The position numbers and the translations under genes were made by a program. Positions 49,801 to 58,891 of a DNA stretch of 58,943 nucleotides are shown in pieces. Location of the stretch: NCBI GenBank assembly GCA_903881585.1, contig CAIRTW010000034.1, positions 1 through 58,943 of the forward strand, read 5' to 3'. The notes under the pieces were generated by a model. That model did not search any database. It saw only the letters and a list, made by a program, of their open reading frames with translations, and had not been told where the DNA came from. Within the stretch, counting starts at the first letter, position 1, and every line of letters starts with the position of its first letter. Source of the DNA: an uncultured Bacteroidota bacterium (lineage in GTDB: Bacteria; Bacteroidota; Bacteroidia; Chitinophagales; Chitinophagaceae).

Positions 49801-52800
49801 GATGGGTTAACGGTTACTACCGCCGTCATGATACAGCCAGTGCCCAAAGTATAAGTGATGGTAACGGTTCCTGGTGCCACACCAAAGGCCATGCCTGATA
49901 TAATGCCTATGGAACCTACAGCGGGATTACTGCTGCTCCAGGTACCGCCTGTGAGCACATTATTGAGCGGTGTTTCCAGGCCCTGGCAAACATGCAGTAC
50001 GCCACCTATACCACCGGGCAATGTATTAACGGTTACTATCGTAGTGATCTTGCACCCGGTAGGCGCAGTATAAGTTACCACGGATGTTCCTGCCACGTGG
50101 CCAGATACCAGGCCGCTCCCAGACCCTATCGTAGCCACGGTAGTGTTAGTGCTCACCCAGGTGCCGCCGCTCGTAGCATCGGTGAGTGTGGTAGTTAGTC
50201 CCGCACAAACAAAGGCCATCCCCGATATTTCTGCGGGAAATGGATTTACCACCAGCGTTTTGATAGCCGTGCAACCTGTAGGCAGTGTGTAAATAATGTG
50301 TGTTGAGCCCGAATTAATACCGCTTGCCAGGCCATAACCCGAGATAGTAGCCGCCGGCAGGTTATCGCTGCTCCAGGTACCGCCTATTGAGGCGTCTGTC
50401 AACAACGTTGTGTTGCCAGCGCATACTGCACTCGCGCCATTTATCGGCAACGGCAAAGGATGCACTGTGAATAATATAGTTTTGATACAGCCCGTGCCAA
50501 GAGTATAAGTTATCGTTGTAGTGCCCGCAGCGGTCCCGGTTACGGTTCCTGCGGCGTCAATAGTGGCAACAGCTGTATTGCTGCTGCTCCAGCTGCCGCC
50601 AGCTGCCTCGGTCAGGGTCACAGAGGAACCTGCACATACACTGGTTAGCCCGCTGATAGGTGATGGCAGCGGCTCCACGGTTACTATCGTGGAAATAATA
50701 CAGCCTGTGGTGACCTTATAAGTGATGGTGGCCGTACCCGCAGCTACGCCGGTCACAACGCCGCTTCCTGCACTTATACCTGCTATGCCCACATTGCCGC
50801 TTGTCCATGTTCCGCCGGTTGTTGCGTCCGTAAGCGTAGCTGTCAGCCCGGTACATACTGCCCCCGGCCCCGCGATCGCCGGCGGTAATGGATTTACTGT
50901 TACCACTGCAGTGCGCAAACAACCGGTGCCAAGAGTATAGGTGATCACATTCGTCCCTGCACTGAGGCCGGTAACAAAACCAGCTCCGTCAATACTTACA
51001 TTGCCCGGAGCCCCGGCAGCCCACACACCGCCAGTTGTAGCATCACTTAGCGAGATCATTAACCCGTCACAAACATGCAGGGTACCATTTAGCGCACCTG
51101 GCAGGGGATTAACAGTAACGGTAGCGACCGTACGGCATCCATCTCCCAAAGTATAAGTAATATTCGCCGTTCCGCTGCCGCCTCCTGTTACGATCCCGGT
51201 TCCACCTACTGTTGCCACCGGATTATAGGAGCTCACCCACGTACCCGCCCCCACAGCATCACTCAACGCTGTGGTCAGGCCCGCACACACAACGGTAGTA
51301 CCTGTTATTGGCGCAGGAGCTATGTTCACCGTCATCGTTGTCACCATCAGGCAGCTGGCACTGAGCTGGTAAGTAATACCGGTTGTACCTGCGGAAATAG
51401 CCAAAAATGTGCCCGTGCCGCTGCCGATCGTACCAACAGCAGGGTTGGCGCTTATCCATGCACCGCCGGCAGTAGCATCCATCAGGGTAGCAGTATTGCC
51501 TGCACATATACCGCCGCCGCCGCCAATACCTGCAGGCCCCGGCGTTACGGTCATTATTTTGGTGGCCATACACCCGGTGCCAAGTTTATAGGTGATCGTG
51601 GCAACGCCCACTGTGATGCCTGTAGCAATGCCGCTGGCGGAACCAATTGTAACTACCGCAGGGTAACTCGAAGACCACGAACCGCCTGCGGTCGTGTCGC
51701 TGAACACAGCAGGAGAACCGGCACATACGGTCGGATAGCCTGTAACAGCGCCCGGTGTTTCATTTATAAAAACAGTAGTAGTGCGCACACAACTGGCTGC
51801 CGATGTATAAGTGATCGTTGCCGTACCAGTGCCAACGGTAATAAGTGTGCCGGTGCCTGTGACATTTGCTACGGCCAAATTGCTGCTGGTCCAGGTGCCT
51901 CCGCCTGCGGCATCGCTGAGCGTACCGCTTGTGCCCATGCACAAACTGGTATTACCCAATATTGCAGGTGGCAGTCCGTTTACAACAAAAGGTGTCGTGA
52001 TCTTACAGCCGGTGAGCAGCGCATAGGTGATCGTCATAGAGCCTGCCGCCACACCGGTCACATTACCTGTCCCATCTACCGTTCCAACTGCCGTGTTACT
52101 GCTGCTCCAGAAACCGCCGCCTGATGCATCTGTCAGCGCCGAGGAAAACCCGATGCAGACATTTGCTGTGCCGGTTATTGCCGGGGGCAACGGATTCACA
52201 GTAACGGTCGTATATGTCAGGCAACCCGTGCCCAGTGTATAAGTAATTGTTGTTGTAGCTGCGCTGATACCCGAGACCACTCCGCTTACAGAAATTGCTG
52301 CAATCGTAATATCCCCGCTGCTCCAGGTGCCACCGCCTGTAGCATCACTGAGCGCAGTTGCTGTGCCGACACACATATGCAGCGTACCCGCAATTGCTGT
52401 TGGCAGGGCGTTTACCGTCACCACTTTGGTTACACGGCATCCGGTTGCAAAAGAATAACTGATCGTTGCAGTACCAGCAACGCCGCTCGTCACATTGCCA
52501 GAACCATCTATACTGGCAACCGCAATATTGCTGCTGCTCCAGGCACCGCCGGGTGCCGCGTCCGTTAGAATTGTTCCCGTGCCCGCACACATACTGGCTA
52601 CTCCCGCTATCGCTGATGGCAACGGGTTTATCGTCATTGCAGCTGTAATAATGCAGCCAGTAGCCGGAAGCTGATAACTGATAACAGGATTGCCTGCACC
52701 TATCGCCGCAACAAACCCCGTGCCCGAAATAACGGCCTCGGTCCCATCGCTGCTGCTCCAGGTACCGCCCGCTGTAATATCCGTAAATGTTGTAGCAGCT

Positions 52801-54254
52801 CCCTGGCACAGAGCCAGTGTGCCGGTTATGGCGGGTGGCAATGCATTAATGGTAACAACCCTTGTTGTATAACAGCCAGGCGCGGACGTATAGGTAACAA
52901 CAGCCGTGCCCGCCGAGAGGCCTGCCACATTTCCCGAACCATCCACGGTAGCCAGCCCACTCAGTGAGCTCCAGGCGCCGCCCGCAGAAGTATCGATCAA
53001 AGTCGTTGACATCCCGACACAAACTTTTGCGGTGCCGGTTATTGCAGATGGGAGGGGATTCACTGTAACCAGTATTGTGGTCAGGCATCCGGTTGCCAGT
53101 TTGTAAGAAATGGTAGGTGTACCGGCAGAAACGCCGGTAACTATCCCCGCAGATGATATAGTTGCAAGGGCAGTATTGCTGCTGCTCCAGGTGCCACCGG
53201 CACTGGCGTCGCTGAGATGTGTGGCCTGCCCCACACAGACCTGCGTGGTGCCGGATATTGCTGCCGGCAAAGCATTTACCGTCACATTCGCCGTCCGGAA
53301 ACAACCGTCCGAAAGCTGGTAAGTGACTATCGCCGTTCCGGCCGACTCCCCGGTTACAAACCCTGAACCTGATGCTACCGCTGCAACTGCGGCATTATTA
53401 CTGCTCCATTCTCCCGATGACGTAACATCGGTAAGCAGGGTAAGTGAACCGGCACAAACGGACAACGTACCAGAAATACCAACTGGCAACGGGTTGATCG
53501 TCATGTACATGATCGCAGCACAACCTGTGTTCATCGTATAGTGGATCACGGTATAGCCCATTCCTTCGCCGGTTACCACACCGGTAGTACTGCCTACTGC
53601 CGAGGTAAGTGTATTTGTACTGGTCCAAATACCGCCCGGAAGCGCGTCTGTAAGTGTATCGGTCGCGCCGGTACATACGTTATTGGAACCAACTATAGCC
53701 GACGGTGTGGCGTTAACCGTAAATGTCTCGTAACGGTAACAACCGGGCACTTTTGTAAATGTTATGCTGGCAACGCCACTGCTGATGCCTAATAAATTGC
53801 CGGTAGTCACACCAATATTTGCAATGGTCGAATCGCTGCTCGTCCATGTGCCCGAACCTGCGGCATCGCCCAGCAGCACAGATGACCCGGCGCAGACAGT
53901 ACTCGCGCCAGATATTGCTGCCGTAGCTGCATTCACCGTCACCGGATAAGTAACCACGGTAGTGCCACTTCCATCAGTAACCGAGTAAGATATCACTGCG
54001 GTACCAACACCACTACCGCTCACAACCCCTGTAGCGCTCACAGACGCAACCCCTGAATTACTGCTGGTCCATGAGCCTCCGGTAGTAGCATCAGAAAATG
54101 AAAATGTATTGCCCAGGCATACCGGCGAGGTCCCGGTAATAGGCCCCACCGCCGGCGCCGGATAAAGCAGAAACTCTGCAAAACCTGGGATGTCCCGTCC
54201 ATAGGTAAATATAACACAAAGGCCAAGAACAGCAGTGAGGAGAAGTCTCTTCAT
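46809..54254 (-). CDS. Giant T9SS-secreted protein with ~30 tandem Ig-like (Big_2-like) repeats
   Basis: 2481 aa; signal peptide; ~72-aa repeats 'ITGxxxVCxGxxxxLxDATxGGTWSSSNxAVATI..GVVTGxxAGTATITYTLxTGCxxTxxVTVNPLPxA'; C-terminal 'FILFPNPADSKVFIEV..LAQGVYSVVLVKDGMKMGARTFVKN'. Confidence 0.9.
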   Translation of the reverse strand: MKRLLLTAVLGLCVIFTYGRDIPGFAEFLLYPAPAVGPITGTSPVCLGNTFSFSDATTGGSWTSSNSGVASVSATGVVSGSGVGTAVISYSVTDGSGTTVVTYPVTVNAATAAISGASTVCAGSSVLLGDAAGSGTWTSSDSTIANIGVTTGNLLGISSGVASITFTKVPGCYRYETFTVNATPSAIVGSNNVCTGATDTLTDALPGGIWTSTNTLTSAVGSTTGVVTGEGMGYTVIHYTMNTGCAAIMYMTINPLPVGISGTLSVCAGSLTLLTDVTSSGEWSSNNAAVAAVASGSGFVTGESAGTAIVTYQLSDGCFRTANVTVNALPAAISGTTQVCVGQATHLSDASAGGTWSSSNTALATISSAGIVTGVSAGTPTISYKLATGCLTTILVTVNPLPSAITGTAKVCVGMSTTLIDTSAGGAWSSLSGLATVDGSGNVAGLSAGTAVVTYTSAPGCYTTRVVTINALPPAITGTLALCQGAATTFTDITAGGTWSSSDGTEAVISGTGFVAAIGAGNPVISYQLPATGCIITAAMTINPLPSAIAGVASMCAGTGTILTDAAPGGAWSSSNIAVASIDGSGNVTSGVAGTATISYSFATGCRVTKVVTVNALPTAIAGTLHMCVGTATALSDATGGGTWSSGDITIAAISVSGVVSGISAATTTITYTLGTGCLTYTTVTVNPLPPAITGTANVCIGFSSALTDASGGGFWSSSNTAVGTVDGTGNVTGVAAGSMTITYALLTGCKITTPFVVNGLPPAILGNTSLCMGTSGTLSDAAGGGTWTSSNLAVANVTGTGTLITVGTGTATITYTSAASCVRTTTVFINETPGAVTGYPTVCAGSPAVFSDTTAGGSWSSSYPAVVTIGSASGIATGITVGVATITYKLGTGCMATKIMTVTPGPAGIGGGGGICAGNTATLMDATAGGAWISANPAVGTIGSGTGTFLAISAGTTGITYQLSASCLMVTTMTVNIAPAPITGTTVVCAGLTTALSDAVGAGTWVSSYNPVATVGGTGIVTGGGSGTANITYTLGDGCRTVATVTVNPLPGALNGTLHVCDGLMISLSDATTGGVWAAGAPGNVSIDGAGFVTGLSAGTNVITYTLGTGCLRTAVVTVNPLPPAIAGPGAVCTGLTATLTDATTGGTWTSGNVGIAGISAGSGVVTGVAAGTATITYKVTTGCIISTIVTVEPLPSPISGLTSVCAGSSVTLTEAAGGSWSSSNTAVATIDAAGTVTGTAAGTTTITYTLGTGCIKTILFTVHPLPLPINGASAVCAGNTTLLTDASIGGTWSSDNLPAATISGYGLASGINSGSTHIIYTLPTGCTAIKTLVVNPFPAEISGMAFVCAGLTTTLTDATSGGTWVSTNTTVATIGSGSGLVSGHVAGTSVVTYTAPTGCKITTIVTVNTLPGGIGGVLHVCQGLETPLNNVLTGGTWSSSNPAVGSIGIISGMAFGVAPGTVTITYTLGTGCIMTAVVTVNPSPAAVAGAGNVCAGSTITLSDATTGGSWSSGTGSVASVGSGSGVVTGINAGTVSISYTLAAGCRSTLIVTVAASPTALYGTRTVCAGSITSLTDPVGSGTWVSSAPGIAAVILTSGNVSGVAAGTATITYTIAAGCYKTAIVTVNPSPAPITGTTIICMGATSTLSDAVAGGTWSSSSYSTAPITAAGVVTGELNGTATIAYSLGAGCKATTVVTVNVVPSAIAGPAILCISGYFSFTDATAGGTWSSSNSSVASIGSSSGGALAVTTGTTTITYTLSTGCSKTKTVTVDPIPAAIVAGTGVICSGTTLTLSDTPTGGRWSSSNTAVATVGSLAGVVSGISGGTATITYNLASGCTSILTLTVNQSPAAITGPINVCIGASIFLSDVTAGGTWNASNAFGTIDATGNVTGVAPGRDTFSYVVASGCKAIAIVSVNAAPVDVAGDAHVCTGSTSTLTDGSPGGHWSSSNTSVATVGLGTGVVGGVSVGVATITYSLSSVCNSVVVVTVTQTPSAISGTMHFCVPQSETFTDVYSGGTWSSSDPGIAFASPITGLITAVAGGTATISYTLPGGCAATTAVIIAPMAVAGVIGGYSSVCISSTIQLTDAAYGGVWSGNNPTVAYVNPLNGMVTGLAAGNDTITYTVTQYCSTEKTTWPITVGPEVILDEITGNNTVCQYGTDTMLDASPGGIWSSTNPVKATIDASSGILTAVGYGLDTVVYTVFSGCAAVKRASVIIDELPASPYLTVHPGATICANTQYMNIGTVLPQPVGFVYTWGAINADINSISPNKQGALVSFPAAGVAMVTLTSQLLLTGCAVSDTFVTSVGSGESSASGITYSASTFTCTDNSADSYQWGYDNGNSLDSSIIPGETSQTYNQPTPDFIHGYYWVMTVHGGCLQKAYYVTPPSVEVAYTSVEHLEFILFPNPADSKVFIEVKGLNNNNQVSVKLFDMLGKEITGCALVSGKGSIDVSGLAQGVYSVVLVKDGMKMGARTFVKN

Positions 54255-54311
54255 AGAACAAATTATATCATTATAACTCCCTGCCTTTTCTGGTATGAGA
54301 AGTTAATCATC

Positions 54312-54353
54312 CAAAGATAATATTACACAGTAAACCCAATATTAACAAAGATA
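54312..54353 (-). promoter_or_regulatory. Two TATCTTTG -7 elements upstream of the giant gene
   Basis: CAAAGATA at 54312-54319 and 54346-54353 on +; first has CAA (minus-strand TTG) at 54337-54339, 17-nt spacing. Confidence 0.55.
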
Positions 54354-54504
54354 CAAAATGCACATCATATTCGCCTTTTCAAAAATAACAAAAATGACCG
54401 GAAATAGCCGCTCCAAAGCAACAGGAGGGAACAAAGGTTGAAATAAAAAATGAGTGTGATCATGCGGTACGCACAATTGCACTCATTCGTTTCATACAAG
54501 GTAA

Positions 54505-55167
54505 TTAACCTATCATATTTGCGATCCTTTCAAAGAATCCGGGCTTTTCCGTTTCATGGCTGGCGTCTTCGTTTATACTTCTCACAGCCAGCTTGCTCAG
54601 GTCTTCATCAGCTTGTTTTTCCTCAGCCAGGGTCTTTTCCAGAATTTCCGACACTTTTTGTAAACCCAGTGTGCGCGCCAACTCCGCGAGACTGCCGTAT
54701 GTGGCTATCTCGTAGTGTTCCACTTTTTGTGCCGCGAAAATGAGGCCGACATCTCTCGTCTCCGTTCCTTTCTCTGTTTCGTCTATTATATCATCGCCCT
54801 CCTTTGTTATCCCCGCCATAGCCTCACATTTCATGGCAACAGGTTTTTGCTTTAATAAACCAAACACATCTTCAAGGCGCGTTACATGCCCTTCCGTAAC
54901 ACCGCGGTGGTCTGCAAATGCCGCTTTCAGGGCCGCTGCCGTAGCGTTCTTTTCCATCTTGGTAAGGGCCTTAATCAGGTGCTTCTCGGCCCAGTAGATG
55001 TCTTTTAGTTCATTAAGAAAAAAGTTCGCCAGCATATCTTTGTCCGACGGCTTTACTGCAACCTTTTTCGCAGTTGCGGCCTTCTTCTGCGCAACTTTTT
55101 TTAGAACTGGCGCCTGCCTTACAACAGACTTCTTTTTCGGTACGGTTGATTTTTTTACTGTGGGCAT
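54505..55167 (-). CDS. Ferritin-like DUF892 (YciE/YciF-like) protein
   Basis: Lys/Ala-rich N-terminus; 'FFLNELKDIYWAEKHLIKALTKMEKNATAAALKAAFADH..TRLEDVF'. Confidence 0.85.
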   Translation of the reverse strand: MPTVKKSTVPKKKSVVRQAPVLKKVAQKKAATAKKVAVKPSDKDMLANFFLNELKDIYWAEKHLIKALTKMEKNATAAALKAAFADHRGVTEGHVTRLEDVFGLLKQKPVAMKCEAMAGITKEGDDIIDETEKGTETRDVGLIFAAQKVEHYEIATYGSLAELARTLGLQKVSEILEKTLAEEKQADEDLSKLAVRSINEDASHETEKPGFFERIANMIG

Positions 55168-55289
55168 ACAATAATTTTTTAGTTGCGTACCTGCACTAAA
55201 TTATCATGCCACGTAATATCTCTACACTAAACCAAAATCAACGCTTCCAGTTGGCACAGGATTTATCAGCTGTTTATTAAAAAACAACA

Positions 55290-55730
55290 ATGAGCCATAA
55301 CATAGTAAGCAAAAGTATTCGCATAAAGGCAGAACCCAAACAAGTCTGGGACGCACTCACCAACCCCGAAAAAACAAAAAAATATTTCTTCCACTGCGAA
55401 GTACTGTCTGAATGGAAAATGGGTAGCGCCATAACCTTCAAAGGGAAAATGTTTTTCATTATCGGCATTGAAATGACCGGAACGATATTGGAAATAGAAC
55501 CCGGCCGATATCTGAAATACACACTCAAAAATGGTAAAAACGATGATGCTTCAGCAGGCTATTCCACAATTACCGACACACTGAATTATGAAGACGGTGA
55601 GACGATACTATCCATCACGGATGACGTAGGCGATGGCGAGGAGGCAGAAAAAAGATTAGAAAAATCAGAAGAAGGCTGGGAAAAAGTACTTGCAGGGCTA
55701 AAGGAATTAGTAGAAAATGAAGAGACGTGA
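55290..55730 (+). CDS. SRPBCC/AHSA1-like protein
   Basis: 'SKSIRIKAEPKQVWDALTNPEKTKKYFFHCEVLSEWKMGSAITFKG'. Confidence 0.85.
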   Translation: MSHNIVSKSIRIKAEPKQVWDALTNPEKTKKYFFHCEVLSEWKMGSAITFKGKMFFIIGIEMTGTILEIEPGRYLKYTLKNGKNDDASAGYSTITDTLNYEDGETILSITDDVGDGEEAEKRLEKSEEGWEKVLAGLKELVENEET

Positions 55731-55743
55731 TCTGTCATGCCGT

Positions 55744-56313
55744 CTATTTTAAATCTACCGGCTGTTCGTTATTGGATGTGATCTTAAATGCAGCCATTTT
55801 CCATGGTCCGGGAGGATTCCTTAATTCACGATGACGAATCTCGTAAATACCTGGCTGTATATTTATTCGTAGCGGTGTCGCATCTTTAAAATTTAAAGTA
55901 TCAAAAGCCTGGAATTTATCGCCTACCTGCTTGCTTAAAATTGCTGTAATTGCATTTTCACCACAAACAAATTTTACAGATCCAGGCTGCGGAATCGTCA
56001 CCACAGATTCGTCATAGTCCATATCCAGGTTTCTTTCTATTGGCGGAAAGGTATTTATCGTCACGTGATAATTCCCTCTATCATATTCCACCACTTCCGC
56101 ACATTTTTGCTCCTTCACAAAGTTCTTATCCTTATCACGATTAATAACCCTCGCCATGAAATCCACTGGCCTGTTTGGCGCACTAAGATATTCAAAGGAA
56201 AGTTTGCAACGGGACCCCGTCTTATCCTGTAAGCCATTTGGACCTTGTGCAAATGAGGCAATCGGCAGTAACAATAACGGCAGCAACCTAAATGGTCCTT
56301 TCATAAAACACAA
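55744..56313 (-). CDS. Secreted hypothetical protein
   Basis: Signal peptide 'FRLLPLLLLPIASFAQG'; 189 aa. Confidence 0.6.
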   Translation of the reverse strand: MCFMKGPFRLLPLLLLPIASFAQGPNGLQDKTGSRCKLSFEYLSAPNRPVDFMARVINRDKDKNFVKEQKCAEVVEYDRGNYHVTINTFPPIERNLDMDYDESVVTIPQPGSVKFVCGENAITAILSKQVGDKFQAFDTLNFKDATPLRINIQPGIYEIRHRELRNPPGPWKMAAFKITSNNEQPVDLK

Positions 56314-56411
56314 CTTGGTTCAATAATTTTTTGTATCGGGACTATAAAGCAGTGTGACATATTTGAGTTTTCTTGCCGATAAATTTATCATTGAATTTTT
56401 AGAAGCCATGA

Positions 56412-57077
56412 TTACAAATAATTCAACGCCAGCAAAGCCAATCTGGCATTTTCAACGAATTTCCGATAAGAGGGTAAAGAGCTCAACCGATCTAAGGTAA
56501 TTTTCTGGCCTATTGGCAAATAAAGATCCGCAATTGTTATTTCGTATTGTTTCTTTCTTTTAGGAACTTCTTCCTGCGCAATGTTTATTGCGTTTTTAAT
56601 AATCTCTTTCGGGTTTGCAATAGACTCAGGTTGACGTGTAAGCTGTAACGTCTCATTACTTTTATCAGTCATCAACTCGTTTTTGATTAATTGTATATCT
56701 GCTAGCATCCATGACTCCGTCATTTGTACCGGAACTACCGGAACTAAATTTCTGCACACTGCAGCATTCGACATATTTACTTCATGAAACGCGGGCAGAA
56801 TTTTGTTATCAAAACTCGCTTTATCATTTCTTGCATCTGCATCAATATGTATACACAGTATCATCACGCCAGTTTCCTCAGCGATGCTTGCGGCATTCAC
56901 AACATTATTATTAAAATTATCGGGAATTGATCTGATTATTTCAATTGGATAAATATCAGGCAACTCATTACTTTCAGAAATTATCAATTCCTCAAAAGTG
57001 CGGGATATAACACTGCTTAAAAAACGAACATCGGTTGTGCCCTCTGTCATGAGGCCGAGAATCAAAGGTCTACTCAT
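56412..57077 (-). CDS. TOPRIM/DUF4276-like protein paired with ATPase
   Basis: 'LGLMTEGTTDVRFLSSVI', 'ILCIHIDADARND', 'VPVQMTESWMLAD'; overlaps the ATPase gene by 8 nt. Confidence 0.6.
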   Translation of the reverse strand: MSRPLILGLMTEGTTDVRFLSSVISRTFEELIISESNELPDIYPIEIIRSIPDNFNNNVVNAASIAEETGVMILCIHIDADARNDKASFDNKILPAFHEVNMSNAAVCRNLVPVVPVQMTESWMLADIQLIKNELMTDKSNETLQLTRQPESIANPKEIIKNAINIAQEEVPKRKKQYEITIADLYLPIGQKITLDRLSSLPSYRKFVENARLALLALNYL

Positions 57078-58488
57078 TTATGCCTAAATCTACAATTGTT
57101 TTTTCTACATCTTTTGCATGCTCCAAATACCTTCGTAACTGCGCAAGAGCAAGTTTTTTTTCTTCGGGGAAATTAAAGCTGCCCTGATTGTTAATATCCT
57201 TTTTCGTGTCGGAATCAACTGAAATTATTTTGCTTATATAAATTTTCACCCTTTCGTCCTCTACTTTTACTATTGACGTAACTAGCTGAGACAACCAAAC
57301 TGAGATATTATCCTTACCCAAATCAAAAAGTTCGCTAACAAGAATGGGTGAATGGGTATTAATTATTACTTGTCGCAGCGGACTATCGACATCTGAAAAG
57401 TCAACACTTAGGTCGCTTAACAAATAAGCCATTTCCTTCATACGCGCAGGGTGTACCCCATTCTCCGGCTCTTCAAAACATAATAACCCATTATGTAGAT
57501 CATCGTACTGAAAAACGCACAGAGCTAACAGCCTTAGCGTACCTTCTGATAAAACACGAGAGGAAAACTCTCTTCCATCTTCGCTTTTTATTTTTATGAT
57601 GAATTGTTTATTTGCCGAGTCATTGTAAACGTTCACTTCGACAAGCGAGGGTAATAAATTGTTTAGTTTTCTGGAAATATTTTTTAACGCATGTCTATCA
57701 TTTATGTGAATTCGCCAAAGAGCTGCTGCAAGATTTTCACCACTCTGTGTAATCACATCACGCATACCAATATCCTGTCTCGTAGGTTCTCTTAATGCCT
57801 GCGGGTTTAATTGTAAAAACTTCCAACTAATAAGTTCTTGTTTAAAAGCAAATGCATGACGAAAATCGACCGAATTAATACTACTTAAAATAGTTTGGGT
57901 AATTCCTGGATTTATTGGAAACTCTTTTTTACCGCCACCACCGCCATCTTGCCTTAAAATAATAGCATGCGAATCTTCCGTTTCAATATATGGAAAACCC
58001 CTGCGCCCGGTTGCAACTTTCGGCCGCCATGCTATTCTTTGTTTTGACTTAATAAAATTTTTCACCCACTCATCCTCTTCATGCTTTAAAGCAACTAGTC
58101 GTTCAGCTATAATTATTAAATCTTCCAATCCGTTTCCTTTCTCTTCTCTTTTAATTGAAAGTTCATACCGCAACCGGGTGTATTTAAGAACCGCGTTTTT
58201 CCCCCAGTTATCCCGAACTTCTTTATTTAATAATACTTCAACCGCAAAAGTCATATTGGTTTCATAAGTATTATCACCGTATTGTGTAAAAAGTTCCGCT
58301 GCACTTCCCCGTTGCTCGCTAAATGCAGTTCTTAAATCAGTTTCAGCAATTCTTGAGAGTAAATTAAGTGCATCGAATAGATTACTTTTCCCAGACGCAT
58401 TAGTTCCCGCTATCACCGTCAGTGGAGAAAATTGCATCTGAAAATTGCGAAATGTCTTAAACCCGTTTATCTCGATCCTGGATATCAT
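57070..58488 (-). CDS. OLD/AAA_21-like ABC-type ATPase
   Basis: Walker A 'GTNASGKSN', signature 'SEGTLR', Walker B 'LLCFEEPENGVHP', switch 'INTHSP'. Confidence 0.85.
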   Translation of the reverse strand: MISRIEINGFKTFRNFQMQFSPLTVIAGTNASGKSNLFDALNLLSRIAETDLRTAFSEQRGSAAELFTQYGDNTYETNMTFAVEVLLNKEVRDNWGKNAVLKYTRLRYELSIKREEKGNGLEDLIIIAERLVALKHEEDEWVKNFIKSKQRIAWRPKVATGRRGFPYIETEDSHAIILRQDGGGGGKKEFPINPGITQTILSSINSVDFRHAFAFKQELISWKFLQLNPQALREPTRQDIGMRDVITQSGENLAAALWRIHINDRHALKNISRKLNNLLPSLVEVNVYNDSANKQFIIKIKSEDGREFSSRVLSEGTLRLLALCVFQYDDLHNGLLCFEEPENGVHPARMKEMAYLLSDLSVDFSDVDSPLRQVIINTHSPILVSELFDLGKDNISVWLSQLVTSIVKVEDERVKIYISKIISVDSDTKKDINNQGSFNFPEEKKLALAQLRRYLEHAKDVEKTIVDLGINE

Positions 58489-58803
58489 TTAGCAGAAGTT
58501 ATCAAGCGCAGATTAGTTTTTTGTTGTTAGATGCACCACATTGAACACAACGCATTCCTTGATAGTATTCTCATAGAAAAAAAAACTAACATCAAAATTA
58601 ATAAACAATATTACACAATCTAAGTAAAAAACGCCTCCTGCCCGTGTACTCCATCCTAATTTTTTACTCGAATTTTATTTGTAAAATATACGGCATGCTG
58701 CACATTAAGAGAAGAAGATTCATAAAGCACTTACAGCGGCATAAATTGTCCGTTTTCTGCGCGTTTTTGACAAAATTGCCGAAGATTTTTCACTAAACTC
58801 TTT

Positions 58804-58848
58804 AAAAGTACAATAGGGACGCTGTTTTTGCGTCCCTATTGTACTTTT
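58804..58848. terminator. Bidirectional terminator downstream of tRNA-Arg
   Basis: aaaagtacaatagggacgc (58804-58822) / gcgtccctattgtactttt (58830-58848), 19-bp perfect stem, 7-nt loop. Confidence 0.85.
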
Positions 58849-58891
58849 ACCTTTTAGACCTCTTTAGTGACCTTCTGGGTTCACCTTCGTG

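Noticed and set aside
47299-53949. Ladder of plus-strand ORFs of ~60-90 aa spaced at ~216 nt across the giant gene
   Set aside because: Periodic antisense open frames produced by the repeated coding sequence of the minus-strand Ig-repeat protein; low-complexity, overlapping, and without independent start signals.
46809-54254. Regular repeats considered as a CRISPR array or satellite
   Set aside because: Units are ~216 bp, diverged, in one continuous reading frame and encode Ig-like domains; no short identical repeats with unique spacers.
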